Shown here: one piece after another, positions 41,216 through 49,543 of the stretch
Layout: each line of letters starts with the position of its first letter
Numbering within the stretch: the first letter of the stretch is position 1
Program-made: the position numbers and the translations under genes
The notes under the pieces: model-generated
Database searches by the model: none
The model's input: the letters and a program-made list of their open reading frames with translations, nothing else
What the model was told of the DNA's origin: nothing
NCBI RefSeq assembly: GCF_004295795.1
Contig: NZ_SEBR01000015.1
Coordinates: 1-64,000, forward strand
DNA length: 64,000 bases
Direction: 5' to 3'
From: Flavobacterium sp.
GTDB taxonomy: Bacteria > Bacteroidota > Bacteroidia > Flavobacteriales > Flavobacteriaceae

Positions 41216-42757
41216 TTATTGTCCTTCGAGTACGACCACCGAAAACGGCGGAAGATTCACGGTAAGCATTCCATTTTTGTAAGTGAAATCTTTGAAAGGT
41301 TTTGGAGTGATGGCGTTTGGATTCTCGAAAGTGTTGTGGTTTTGCAGTTTGTCCGATGAAAGGCTTTGTGCCGAGAAATTCTTGATTTTCAAAGCGTCGA
41401 TCTTGACCTCAACCGATACTTTTTTAGAAGCGTCGATGTTGACGAGCGAAAGGTGCGTCTTGCCGTTTTTTTGTGAGGCCGAAGCTGAAATCGCATCCAG
41501 ACTTTCACTTCCGACGGTATATTTCTGACTTTCGATCGCAATCGGAAGCAACTTCGCATCCTGGTGCACTTTGTACATTTTCATCACGTGATACGTTGGC
41601 GTAAGCAACATTTTGTCGCCTTTGGTCAGGATCACGGCTTGCAACACGTTCACGGTTTGGGCGAGATTCGCCATTCGCACGCGGTCGCTGTGGTTGTTGA
41701 AGATATTGAGCGTTGTTCCGGCAATCATCGCGTCGCGCATCGTATTTTGCTGATACAGGAATCCCGGATTCGTTCCCGGCTCAACGTCATACCAGCCGCC
41801 CCATTCGTCCACGACCAATGCCGTTTTCTTCCCGGGATCGTATTTGTCCATGATCTCGGAATGCTTGCGCACGAGTTCGTCCATTTTGAGCGCGGTTTTC
41901 ATCGTGGTGAAATATTGCTTTTCGTCAAAAGCCGTCGACGAGCCTTTCTTTTCCCATTCGACGAACGAGTACGAGTGCAAAGCCACGCCTTCGATCATGT
42001 TTCTTGGAATGTCGCGCATCAAAACTTCTGTCCAATGGTAATCGGCGACGTTTGCTCCAGATGCGATTCGGAACAACTTGTCGGAATTGTTCCAATCTGT
42101 CATGAACGTGGAATATTGCTTGTACAGATTCGCGTAATATTCCGGAGTCATGTTTCCGCCGCATCCCCACATTTCGTTTCCGACGCCCCAAAATTTGACG
42201 CCCCAAGGCGCTTGCCTGTTGTTCTTTTTGCGCAGTTCGCTCATTGGCGAATTTCCGGGATGATTCACGTACTGCACCCAGTCGGTAAATTCCTGAACCG
42301 TGCCCGATCCTACGTTTGCCGCCAGATAAGGATCGGCTCCGATCATTTCGCAAAGCCCGAGAAAATCGTGCGTGCCGAAACTGTTGTCTTCCGTGACGCC
42401 GCCCCACCATTGGTTTACCATCGACGGACGCGCATCTCTTGGCCCGATTCCGTTTTTCCAGTGATACGTGTCGGCGAAACAACCGCCAGGCCAGCGCAAA
42501 TTCGGAACGCCGAGATCTTTCAGCGCAGCGACGATGTCATTGCGAACGCCCGCTGTATTTGGAATCGAACTTTTTTCTCCGACGTAGAATCCGTCGTAGA
42601 TGCATCTTCCCAAGTGTTCGGCAAAATGTCCGTAAATGTGCTTGCTGATTGTTGGCGCGTTTGCATCGGCAGTGACCAGAATGCGCGACTGTGAAAATGC
42701 CGCGGTGGAAAGCAGCACGAAAAGCAATCGGAAAAATGAAACAGTGTTTCTGTTCAT
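41216..42757 (-). CDS. GH51 alpha-L-arabinofuranosidase
   Basis: This is a second GH51, shorter than the copy at 33545 and without the N-terminal binding domain. The 513-residue protein has a signal peptide (1-22), acid/base Glu195 in GVGNEMWG and nucleophile Glu318 in VVDEWG. Many GH51 enzymes of this compact branch are cytoplasmic; the clear signal peptide places this one in the periplasm, as is common in Bacteroidota. It would remove arabinose from imported oligosaccharides. It is the first enzyme gene after susD, behind an attenuator-like hairpin (42775-42820). Confidence 0.94.
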   Translation of the reverse strand: MNRNTVSFFRLLFVLLSTAAFSQSRILVTADANAPTISKHIYGHFAEHLGRCIYDGFYVGEKSSIPNTAGVRNDIVAALKDLGVPNLRWPGGCFADTYHWKNGIGPRDARPSMVNQWWGGVTEDNSFGTHDFLGLCEMIGADPYLAANVGSGTVQEFTDWVQYVNHPGNSPMSELRKKNNRQAPWGVKFWGVGNEMWGCGGNMTPEYYANLYKQYSTFMTDWNNSDKLFRIASGANVADYHWTEVLMRDIPRNMIEGVALHSYSFVEWEKKGSSTAFDEKQYFTTMKTALKMDELVRKHSEIMDKYDPGKKTALVVDEWGGWYDVEPGTNPGFLYQQNTMRDAMIAGTTLNIFNNHSDRVRMANLAQTVNVLQAVILTKGDKMLLTPTYHVMKMYKVHQDAKLLPIAIESQKYTVGSESLDAISASASQKNGKTHLSLVNIDASKKVSVEVKIDALKIKNFSAQSLSSDKLQNHNTFENPNAITPKPFKDFTYKNGMLTVNLPPFSVVVLEGQ

Positions 42758-42774
42758 GACTTTGTTTTAAAAAT

Positions 42775-42820
42775 TTACTACCACCTGACGGGAGATCGAT
42801 TCCGCCAAGTGATAGTAAAA
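42775..42820 (-). terminator. Attenuator-like hairpin between susD and GH51
   Basis: TTTACTACCAC (42775-42785) pairs with GTGATAGTAAA (42810-42820), an 11-bp stem with one mismatch and a 24-nt loop. It is followed leftward by T5. Placed just after susD, it would let surface proteins outnumber the enzymes encoded downstream, as in many sus-like operons. Confidence 0.65.
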
Positions 42821-42839
42821 AGGATTAAAATGAGAAATA

Positions 42840-44402
42840 TCAGTACCCGTCGTTTTGTTGCGTGCCCGGGTTGTTGTCGATTTCAAGTTGCGGAATCGGG
42901 AAAAATTCATGTCCAGGAACATAAGTATTGAACTCCGGATCGCGTTGTTTGAGCCAATTGAGCTTGTTCACGTCCTGAAGCCAACCCCAACGGCGGATGT
43001 CGTCGAAACGGTGACCTTCCAAAGGAAATTCAAGGAAGCGTTCGTGGGCAATTTGGTCGCGCATTTGCTGTTGTGACAAGTTCGGATGCGCAACGGCCAA
43101 ATCTGGTAAATTTACGCGACTTCTCACCATTTGGATATACGGATAAGCGGCCGAAGTCTGACCCAATTCGTTGAGACATTCGGCGTACATCAACAAGACG
43201 TCGGCATAGCGCAAAAGTCTTTCGTTGATTCCCGAACGCCAGTCGAATTCGTCAGGGAAATTTCCGTCGGAATTTTGGTATTTCCTGCAAAAAAGATCGT
43301 TCAGGTCAGATGGACTGTTGGCGTAACGCGTGGCGAAATCCTGTCCGTAAAGTTGCATTCCACCCGGTTTGTTGTAGAACATCGTCGCATCGAGACGCGG
43401 ATCGACGCCGCCGCCAACTGTGGCTTCTTGCTGGAATTCGTTGAAAAGCGCGAACGTTGGCTGCACGTCTGTCCAACCGAAGCTACGTGGCGCGTAGGTG
43501 ATGGCGCGTGCCGACGTTTTTCCCCAGCCCGAAGCCGGAATTCCGCCCCAACCCAAATCGACTCCGCCGGCGTCTCTGCTGAATTGCACCTCGAAAAGCG
43601 ACTCGGAATTGTTCTCGTTATTGGTCGTAAAGTTGTCGCGATAATCGGCCACAAGCGAATACGTACCCGAATTGATCACTTGCTCGAAAGCTGTTTTGGC
43701 ACTTGCGAAATCTTGTGTGAAAAGGTGCGCCTTTCCTAGGTAAGCCCAAGCCGATCCTTTCGTGGCGCGTCCTTTTTGACCCGCGTCCAATCCGGATACA
43801 TTGTCGTACGAATCTGGCAACAGGCTTGCCGCCATCTGCAAATCGGCTTTGACTTGCGCCCAACCTTCTTCCTGGGTTTTCTGCGGATTGTAAAGCAGGC
43901 TGTTATCCAGCGGAAGCGGAACACTCTTGAACATATTCACGGCGTGGAAAAAGTAAAGTCCGCGAAGGAAATAGGCCTGGCCGAGAATCCTGTCCTTGAG
44001 CGCCGCATCTTCAAAAGTGATTGTCGGAACTTTCTCGATCACTTGGTTGGCGCGGTAAATTCCCTGATAGTAAGTTTCGTAAGCCCAGCCGTAAATGGCC
44101 GCATCGGCGATCGAACTGTTGAAGCGTCCCACGTTGGCCATCGCCGCCCACGGACTATTGCTTCGCGTATCGTCAGCTCTCAAATCCAGCAAAAGCGGTG
44201 TGCTTCGCATATAAGTGCCGTCGGTTAAAAGGCTGCCGTAAACCGCGTTGACTCCGGCGAGCGCATCTTGGTCGTTTTGCCAAAAAGTGCCTTCGGATTC
44301 GTTGTTCGGATCGAGCTGCACCAAATCTTCCTCATTCACGCATGAAGTTGCGAGCATTCCCAAAATCGGAATCACAAGCAGGCGTTTGATTGTATTTTTC
44401 AT
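42840..44402 (-). CDS. SusD/RagB-family surface glycan-binding lipoprotein
   Basis: This outer-membrane lipoprotein sits on the SusC channel and captures oligosaccharides. The 520-residue protein has a lipobox (ATSC, Cys21), the NDQDALAGVNAVYGSLL region and the TPR-rich SusD fold. The C-terminal segment (LLRYADVLLMYAECLNELGQTSAAYPYIQMVRSRV) carries the family signature. It starts 12 nt after susC. The whole PUL has only this one SusC/SusD pair. The ligand is inferred to be arabinan-type from the downstream enzymes. Confidence 0.96.
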   Translation of the reverse strand: MKNTIKRLLVIPILGMLATSCVNEEDLVQLDPNNESEGTFWQNDQDALAGVNAVYGSLLTDGTYMRSTPLLLDLRADDTRSNSPWAAMANVGRFNSSIADAAIYGWAYETYYQGIYRANQVIEKVPTITFEDAALKDRILGQAYFLRGLYFFHAVNMFKSVPLPLDNSLLYNPQKTQEEGWAQVKADLQMAASLLPDSYDNVSGLDAGQKGRATKGSAWAYLGKAHLFTQDFASAKTAFEQVINSGTYSLVADYRDNFTTNNENNSESLFEVQFSRDAGGVDLGWGGIPASGWGKTSARAITYAPRSFGWTDVQPTFALFNEFQQEATVGGGVDPRLDATMFYNKPGGMQLYGQDFATRYANSPSDLNDLFCRKYQNSDGNFPDEFDWRSGINERLLRYADVLLMYAECLNELGQTSAAYPYIQMVRSRVNLPDLAVAHPNLSQQQMRDQIAHERFLEFPLEGHRFDDIRRWGWLQDVNKLNWLKQRDPEFNTYVPGHEFFPIPQLEIDNNPGTQQNDGY

Positions 44403-44414
44403 GTCAGTTTTTTA

Positions 44415-47400
44415 TTAAAATGTTATGTCAGCTCCAAAGAGAATTCCGCGCGGGTTCGGGAATGAACCGCCGTCGTAACCTCTTGAGAACAATCCGTCGT
44501 TGTAGCTGATGTCAGGATCGAATCCTTTGTACTTCGTAAAAGTGTACAGGTTTTGACCCGAAACGTAGATTCTGGCGCGTTTCACAAGCATGTCTTTCAA
44601 CGGCAAAGTGTAACCGAGTTCGACGCTCTGGATGCGCAGGTAGTCGCCTTTTTCGATAAAACGGTCAGACGGACGCGAGTTTCCGTTCAGGTCGCGGTAA
44701 TCCACACGTGGCACGTTCGTATCCGTATTAGATGGCGTCCAATAATTGGTCATGTCTCTGTGGTAGTTGTTCAATCCGCTTGTCATCAAGGCGTTGTACA
44801 TTCCGTTGTAGATCTTGTTTCCGCCGACACCTTGAAGGAACGCGCTCAAATCGAAGCCTTTGTAACTCACGTTGAAGTTGACGCCATAGCTGTATTTCGG
44901 AATCGTCACACCTTGGTAAGTACGGTCTTCGTCGTTGATTTGTCCATCGCCGTTCACATCGCGGAACTTGATGTCGCCCGGTTGCGCGTTGGCTTGGAAA
45001 GCGTGGCCGTCGATTTCTGCCTGGCTTTGGAAAATGCCTTCGGTTTCGTAGGCGAAAAGTTCACCTATCGATCCGCCGACTCTTGTTTTCGAATTGGTTC
45101 CGAAAACCGGTAAATCATCGTTCCCGATTTTGAGCACTTCATTTTTGATGGTTCCGAAGTTGGCCGAAATCCCGTATTTGAATTCGCGGTCGTTGTTTTG
45201 ATAGCCCAAAACAAATTCAAAACCTTTGTTCTGCATAGTCGCCGCGTTTGTAGTTATTGTCGCCGGGAAAGATCCTGTCGAGAATGGGAGTGGAACTGTT
45301 GCAAGGATGTCTTCGGACTTCTTTATATAATACTCGACCGAAAAATTCAACTTGTCTCTCAGGAAAGTCGTTTCAAGAGCGATATTCTTCGTGCGCGTCG
45401 TTTCCCATGAGATGTTTGGATCAAGACGGGAAACGTTCGTAGTTCCGGGAGCAAGTGTATTTCCAAAAGTGTATCCGGCAAATGCGTTTACGGTTTGCGA
45501 GAAAAAGTACACGGGAACCGCGTTGTTTCCTGCTTCGCCATAACCTGCGCGAAGTTTGGCGCTACTCCACCACTGCGGAAGCTCGAAAGCCTTATCGATT
45601 TTCCAAGCGCCGCTCACCGAATAGAAGTCGGCTTTGTTGATCGCTTTCGGAAAAAGAGAACTTTGGTCTTGACGCCACGTTCCGGCCAAAATGTAAGTAT
45701 CGTCGAAAGTGTAGATCAAACGTGAAAACACAGAACGGCGGTTTTCGGCAGATTCATATTCTCCGGCAGAAATCGCATCGGCATATTCAATATGTGCAAT
45801 TTCGTCATTGCCGTATCCGACGCCTCTTGACCAGTGGCGATATCCGTTGTTTTTCTCTGTCGTGTAACCCAACAACGCTTCTACTCTGTGTTTTCCGAAA
45901 GTCGTGTCGTACGTCAGCAAGTTGTCGAGAAGCGTGCGCTGGTTGCGTCCGTTGTCTACGTCGAGAGAAGATTCGGCGTTTGTGGTGATGTAATACCAAC
46001 CCAAATCACTCGGCGGAATGAAAAGTCGGTTGCCGTAGTGCAATTGGTCGGCACTGACATTGAGTCTGTATTTCAAGCCTTTCAAAAGTTCGATTTCTCC
46101 CCAAACATTTCCTACGAAGCGATTGCGGTAGCCGTTGTTCTTGACAAGATTGTTCCATCCGATGACGTTCAGCGTAATTGCGCGTTGTGTGAGGTTGTCG
46201 GCGCCACCGTATCCGCCAAGGCGATTCGGATCGTAAACCGGCATCGTAGGAATAGCCTGAAGCAACAACAGAATGTTCGATTGTCCCGGCAAATATTCGC
46301 TGAAACGATCTCTGTCGGCATCGGTATAAGCGAATTTTCCTCCGAACTTGAATCGCGTTCCGACTTTTCCGCCGATGTTGAAGCTAAGCGTTTTACGGTC
46401 GTATTCCTGAGGCGTGTCGACATAACTCGTGTTTGTGAAATTGTCGAGGTTCATGCTGAAGTTGATGTTTTCACTTCCGCCCGAAACCGTAAGCGACTGA
46501 TTCTGCAAAGTTCCTGTGCGGAACGCCGCGTCTTGCCAGTCAGTATCGACATTGCTGATGTAGGCCGGATTCGTCGGATCGTTCCCCGGAAGCGGAGCCG
46601 TGTTGATAGGATCGGCTGTCCAGGCTGCGTTTGCGATCGTTTGATATTGTGTGCGATTCGTCAACGGTATTTTCTTGGCCACGTTCTGGAATCCGGCAAC
46701 AGATTTGAAGTTGACCGACATTTTTCCGGCTTTCCCTTTTCTGGTCGTGATCACAATGACACCGCCCGCGCCGCGAACACCGTAAATCGCCGTGGAAGAC
46801 GCATCTTTCAGCACCGAAATCGACTCGATATCGCCCGGAGCGAAATCATATGGATCGTTGACAATCACGCCGTCGATCACAAATGTCGGATTGTTGTTCG
46901 TAAACGAAGACGCTCCGCGGATCTTGATATTGACAAAACCGCCCGGTTCACCCGAAGATTGCACTGTAACGCCCGCAACCTGACCTTGAAGCATCTTGGC
47001 CACGTCGTGCGTAACGGTTTTCTTGGCTTCCTCGACATTGACAGATGCGACAGCTCCGGTCAAATCTGATTTCTTTTGACTTCCGTATCCGATTACGACG
47101 ACCTCATTCAACGTATTCTGATCTGGATCAAGACTGATATTCAAAGTGGTTTGGTTGGAAAGCTTCACTTCTTGCGCAGCGAATCCGATGTAAGAGAAAA
47201 CGAGAACATCTCCTGATTTCGCGGCAATCGAATAATTACCGTCGATGTCAGATGAGATTCCCGTCGCGCTGCCTTTTACGTTTACGTTGGCCATTGGCAA
47301 CGGCATGCCGCTGTCTGAAGCCAAAATCTTACCCGCTACCGTGAGGCTTTGGGCGTTCATTCCGCAAACCGAAAGCAGCAATGCGACCACGGCGATCCTC

Positions 47401-47453
47401 GAACTGGCGAGGTTATCCGAAACGCATTTAAGCAATCTGGTTAATGTCATCAT
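44415..47453 (-). CDS. SusC/RagA-family TonB-dependent outer-membrane transporter
   Basis: This 1012-residue protein energises uptake of oligosaccharides across the outer membrane. After a signal peptide comes a carboxypeptidase-regulatory-like domain (about 35-105, with GKILASDSGMPLPMANVNVKG). A TonB-box-like stretch follows (NEVVVIGYGSQKKSDLTGAV), then the plug (VIDGVIVND and GVRGAGGVIVITTRKGK) and the 22-strand barrel ending in GILFGADITF. It opens the PUL operon. Its promoter (TTG-N19-TAAATTTG) is flanked by two predicted AraR operators. Confidence 0.97.
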   Translation of the reverse strand: MMTLTRLLKCVSDNLASSRIAVVALLLSVCGMNAQSLTVAGKILASDSGMPLPMANVNVKGSATGISSDIDGNYSIAAKSGDVLVFSYIGFAAQEVKLSNQTTLNISLDPDQNTLNEVVVIGYGSQKKSDLTGAVASVNVEEAKKTVTHDVAKMLQGQVAGVTVQSSGEPGGFVNIKIRGASSFTNNNPTFVIDGVIVNDPYDFAPGDIESISVLKDASSTAIYGVRGAGGVIVITTRKGKAGKMSVNFKSVAGFQNVAKKIPLTNRTQYQTIANAAWTADPINTAPLPGNDPTNPAYISNVDTDWQDAAFRTGTLQNQSLTVSGGSENINFSMNLDNFTNTSYVDTPQEYDRKTLSFNIGGKVGTRFKFGGKFAYTDADRDRFSEYLPGQSNILLLLQAIPTMPVYDPNRLGGYGGADNLTQRAITLNVIGWNNLVKNNGYRNRFVGNVWGEIELLKGLKYRLNVSADQLHYGNRLFIPPSDLGWYYITTNAESSLDVDNGRNQRTLLDNLLTYDTTFGKHRVEALLGYTTEKNNGYRHWSRGVGYGNDEIAHIEYADAISAGEYESAENRRSVFSRLIYTFDDTYILAGTWRQDQSSLFPKAINKADFYSVSGAWKIDKAFELPQWWSSAKLRAGYGEAGNNAVPVYFFSQTVNAFAGYTFGNTLAPGTTNVSRLDPNISWETTRTKNIALETTFLRDKLNFSVEYYIKKSEDILATVPLPFSTGSFPATITTNAATMQNKGFEFVLGYQNNDREFKYGISANFGTIKNEVLKIGNDDLPVFGTNSKTRVGGSIGELFAYETEGIFQSQAEIDGHAFQANAQPGDIKFRDVNGDGQINDEDRTYQGVTIPKYSYGVNFNVSYKGFDLSAFLQGVGGNKIYNGMYNALMTSGLNNYHRDMTNYWTPSNTDTNVPRVDYRDLNGNSRPSDRFIEKGDYLRIQSVELGYTLPLKDMLVKRARIYVSGQNLYTFTKYKGFDPDISYNDGLFSRGYDGGSFPNPRGILFGADITF

Positions 47454-47481
47454 AATTGGTTAGGTTTTGTTTGATTAAATA

Positions 47482-47498
47482 AATGTGTTTTTTACACT
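47482..47498 (-). promoter_or_regulatory. Predicted AraR operator at the susC start site
   Basis: AATGT-GTTTTTT-ACACT matches the A(G/A)TG(T/A)-N7-ACACT pattern of the other three sites. It is immediately downstream of the -7 box, covering the likely transcription start. Confidence 0.6.
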
Positions 47499-47500
47499 TC

Positions 47501-47530
47501 CAAATTTAGTTAAAGTTTTAAGAAAAGCAA
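47501..47530 (-). promoter_or_regulatory. susC promoter
   Basis: On the minus strand TTG (47528-47530), exactly N19, then TAAATTTG (47501-47508) is a perfect Bacteroidota promoter. The 5' leader of the PUL message would be about 40 nt. Confidence 0.75.
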
Positions 47531-47546
47531 GAAAATATTTTTTATA

Positions 47547-47563
47547 AGTGAAATTTTAACACT
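47547..47563 (-). promoter_or_regulatory. Predicted upstream AraR operator at susC
   Basis: AGTGA-AATTTTA-ACACT lies upstream of the -33 TTG, 65 bp centre to centre from the downstream site. Two sites on either side of the promoter could allow looping, or this one could serve the divergent araR gene. Confidence 0.6.
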
Positions 47564-47693
47564 AATAAATTGAGAAGGCTTCAATACTACATCGTTTCCT
47601 GTTGCCATATTCGCATTTTGCCGAATAAGTGTACAACCTTGTTTTATTCGGGCTTTGTGGCTATCTTGCGCAAGATTTCAGACGAAAAAACAC

Positions 47694-48380
47694 ATGGAAA
47701 ACTATCAGGATCAAGACAAGCAACTGCTCGCCGTCGACTGCATCATTTTTGGATTCGATAAGAAAAATCTGAAAATTTTGCTCATCAAACGCGACTTCGA
47801 ACCCGAGCGCGGACGTTGGTCATTGATGGGCGGATTTCTCCGAAATGATGAAACCCTGGACGAAGCCGCAAACCGTGTCCTGACAGATTTGACAGGACTT
47901 CACGATGTTTATCTGGAACAACTTCGCGCCTATTCGGCAGTAGATCGCGATCCGGTGGAACGCACGATTTCGGTGTCTTATTACGCCTTGATCAACGCTT
48001 CTGAATCTGACAGCGAACTCAACAAGGATTTCTCGGCAAAATGGTTCAACATGCACGAAGCCCCGAACCTGATTTTTGACCACAACACGATGGTTACGAA
48101 TGCGATGGCTCGTTTGAGGAGACGTGCTTTGACCAAGCCGATCGGGTTTGAACTGCTTCCGAAGAAATTCACGATGAAGCAACTCCAAAGTTTATACGAA
48201 GCTATTTTGGACGAAAAACTGGACAAACGCAATTTCATCAACAAGATCAACTCGCTCGATATTCTCGAAAAAACCGAGGAAAAAGACATGAAATCGTCTC
48301 GAAAAGGTTCTTTCCTTTATATGTTCGACGAGGAAAAATATGCCAAGAAGGTCAAGGAAGGTTTCATGTTCAAGCTTTAG
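47694..48380 (+). CDS. araR: AraR, Nudix-related transcriptional regulator of arabinose use
   Basis: This repressor of the NrtR/Nudix-related family is expected to leave DNA when it binds L-arabinose. The 228-residue protein has an N-terminal Nudix fold, but the Nudix box (GGFLRNDETLDEAANRVLTDLTGL) lacks the REUxEE acidic core, so it should be catalytically dead and act as a sensor. The C-terminal third (about 140-228) is the winged-helix part. It is divergent from the PUL. An inverted repeat CCGAATAA/TTATTCGG (47621-47628 and 47644-47651) lies in its own upstream region. I choose ATG 47694 over an in-frame upstream start. It overlaps the convergent lipoprotein gene by 11 nt. Confidence 0.9.
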   Translation: MENYQDQDKQLLAVDCIIFGFDKKNLKILLIKRDFEPERGRWSLMGGFLRNDETLDEAANRVLTDLTGLHDVYLEQLRAYSAVDRDPVERTISVSYYALINASESDSELNKDFSAKWFNMHEAPNLIFDHNTMVTNAMARLRRRALTKPIGFELLPKKFTMKQLQSLYEAILDEKLDKRNFINKINSLDILEKTEEKDMKSSRKGSFLYMFDEEKYAKKVKEGFMFKL

Positions 48381-49368
48381 TCCTCCAGTTTTGGTTGGTT
48401 CTTAATTCCCACATCAGGCGGTGGAATTTTTGGAGCGCGAAAGTTCCTTTGTGGCCGTAATCACTTATGGATATCGTTTTGCCGTTGTCGTAAGTGATTT
48501 TCACGTTTGCCGTTTGATCGCACGTCCAAGGCACATGATAGGCAGGCTTGAGACTTTCAAAATCCACGTAATCGAGCAAGCTTTTCAGCTCGTTCCAACT
48601 TTTGTCAGAAATAGTCCCTTCGAATTTTCCCTCACTCTGCTCGCCGCGTTGCCAAGGCTTGGAATAGTTTTCGTATTTCGCATCGAATTTTTCCGATTGA
48701 TTTTCAAGTATCTCCATATCGAAAAGAATGTTCGAATATTCGATTTTTTCAATCTTATGTGATTTTGGATTCGGATTGTACTCGACGAAATCACCATCCA
48801 AAAAAGTAAGTAATGCCTTGTGTTGTTCTTGTTTCACGAACCCTGATACAGTTTGTACCCGCGGAAAATAAATCGCAAGCAGCGGCCTGGAGCCGAGGTA
48901 TTCTATTTTCGGGACAACTCCATAAAAATCATCGCCAAAAGTATTAAGCTTGGTTTCGTTCCCGAAATTCATGATCGCGATCACATTGAACGGCCTTGAG
49001 AGCACAACGTCAAAACTTTTGATATTCTGCGGAGTATATGTGTTATTATCACCAATCGCAAGCAAATCAGTATAACCATTGTTGTCAAAATCCACTTTTT
49101 GGTACGTGAAATCCACTTTTAGCCTGTTCGCGAAATTCACGAGAACCGAGTCGCATCCGTTACAATCCAGCTCCTGAATCTTTTTGAGCGTGAATTTTCG
49201 GTACAGACTATCCGAATCGCCAATGTACTTTTCAAGTTCGGCGTTGGTTTTTAGCGAATCGATTTTGGTCGGAATGATCTTCGCGGGCGTGAACGATTTT
49301 TCGTCCTGACAAGAAATCAGTGAAAGAATCAACAGCGGTAGGACGAGTACTTTGTTCAACATCGGCAT
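48370..49368 (-). CDS. Lipoprotein with C-terminal DUF6438-like domain
   Basis: The 332-residue protein has a lipobox (LISC, Cys20) and two recognisable parts. The middle includes FDNNGYTDLLAIGDNN, which looks like a calcium-binding FG-GAP/VCBS-style loop. The C-terminus (about 220-332: FEGTISDKSWNELKSLLDYVDFESLKPAYHVPWTCDQTANVKITYDNGK) resembles the DUF6438 group, though I am recalling this from memory. Two ATG codons 6 nt apart could start it. It converges on araR (11-nt overlap) but is not part of the PUL strand order. The repeated palindrome lies 39 nt upstream of its start. Confidence 0.7.
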   Translation of the reverse strand: MPMLNKVLVLPLLILSLISCQDEKSFTPAKIIPTKIDSLKTNAELEKYIGDSDSLYRKFTLKKIQELDCNGCDSVLVNFANRLKVDFTYQKVDFDNNGYTDLLAIGDNNTYTPQNIKSFDVVLSRPFNVIAIMNFGNETKLNTFGDDFYGVVPKIEYLGSRPLLAIYFPRVQTVSGFVKQEQHKALLTFLDGDFVEYNPNPKSHKIEKIEYSNILFDMEILENQSEKFDAKYENYSKPWQRGEQSEGKFEGTISDKSWNELKSLLDYVDFESLKPAYHVPWTCDQTANVKITYDNGKTISISDYGHKGTFALQKFHRLMWELRTNQNWRTKA

Positions 49369-49395
49369 TTGGTTTATTTAGCTGTAACGCGAAAC

Positions 49396-49531
49396 TTTAA
49401 CAATTCTTACAGATTTTCTGTAACCGAGCGTCGCGATTTTTTTGTAGGTATGCACCGGCCCTTCCCCATAGTGGCAAAGTTCGGATTCCCGAAAATAGGT
49501 TCGTTACAGAAAATCTGTAGTTTTTGTTAAA
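49396..49531. repeat. Inverted pair of TTACAGA-N3-TCTGTAA palindromes (copies 4 and 5)
   Basis: The left end reads TTTAAC (49396-49401), then palindrome 49407-49423. The right end is the mirror image: palindrome 49504-49519, then GTTAAA (49526-49531). Exactly 21 nt inside each palindrome lies a -7-like box: TAGGTATG at 49445-49452 (rightward) and GAACTTTG at 49475-49482 (leftward). The 136-nt unit thus has terminal inverted repeats like a MITE, or a pair of facing promoters. Confidence 0.7.
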
Positions 49532-49543
49532 TGTAGGTTTGCG

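Noticed and set aside
39953-42694. Two open frames of 360 and 376 codons on the + strand
   Set aside because: They are antisense to GH43 and GH51 genes with clear motifs; their composition (Arg/His/Val-rich) is that of shadow frames.
45834-47069. 411-codon rightward open frame
   Set aside because: It is entirely antisense to susC and lacks any domain, signal or promoter.
47482-47502. GTGT-N5-ACAC reading of the site near susC
   Set aside because: The spacing would differ from the other three operators. In the N7 register the same bases match the shared pattern at 9 of 10 half-site positions, so I used that.
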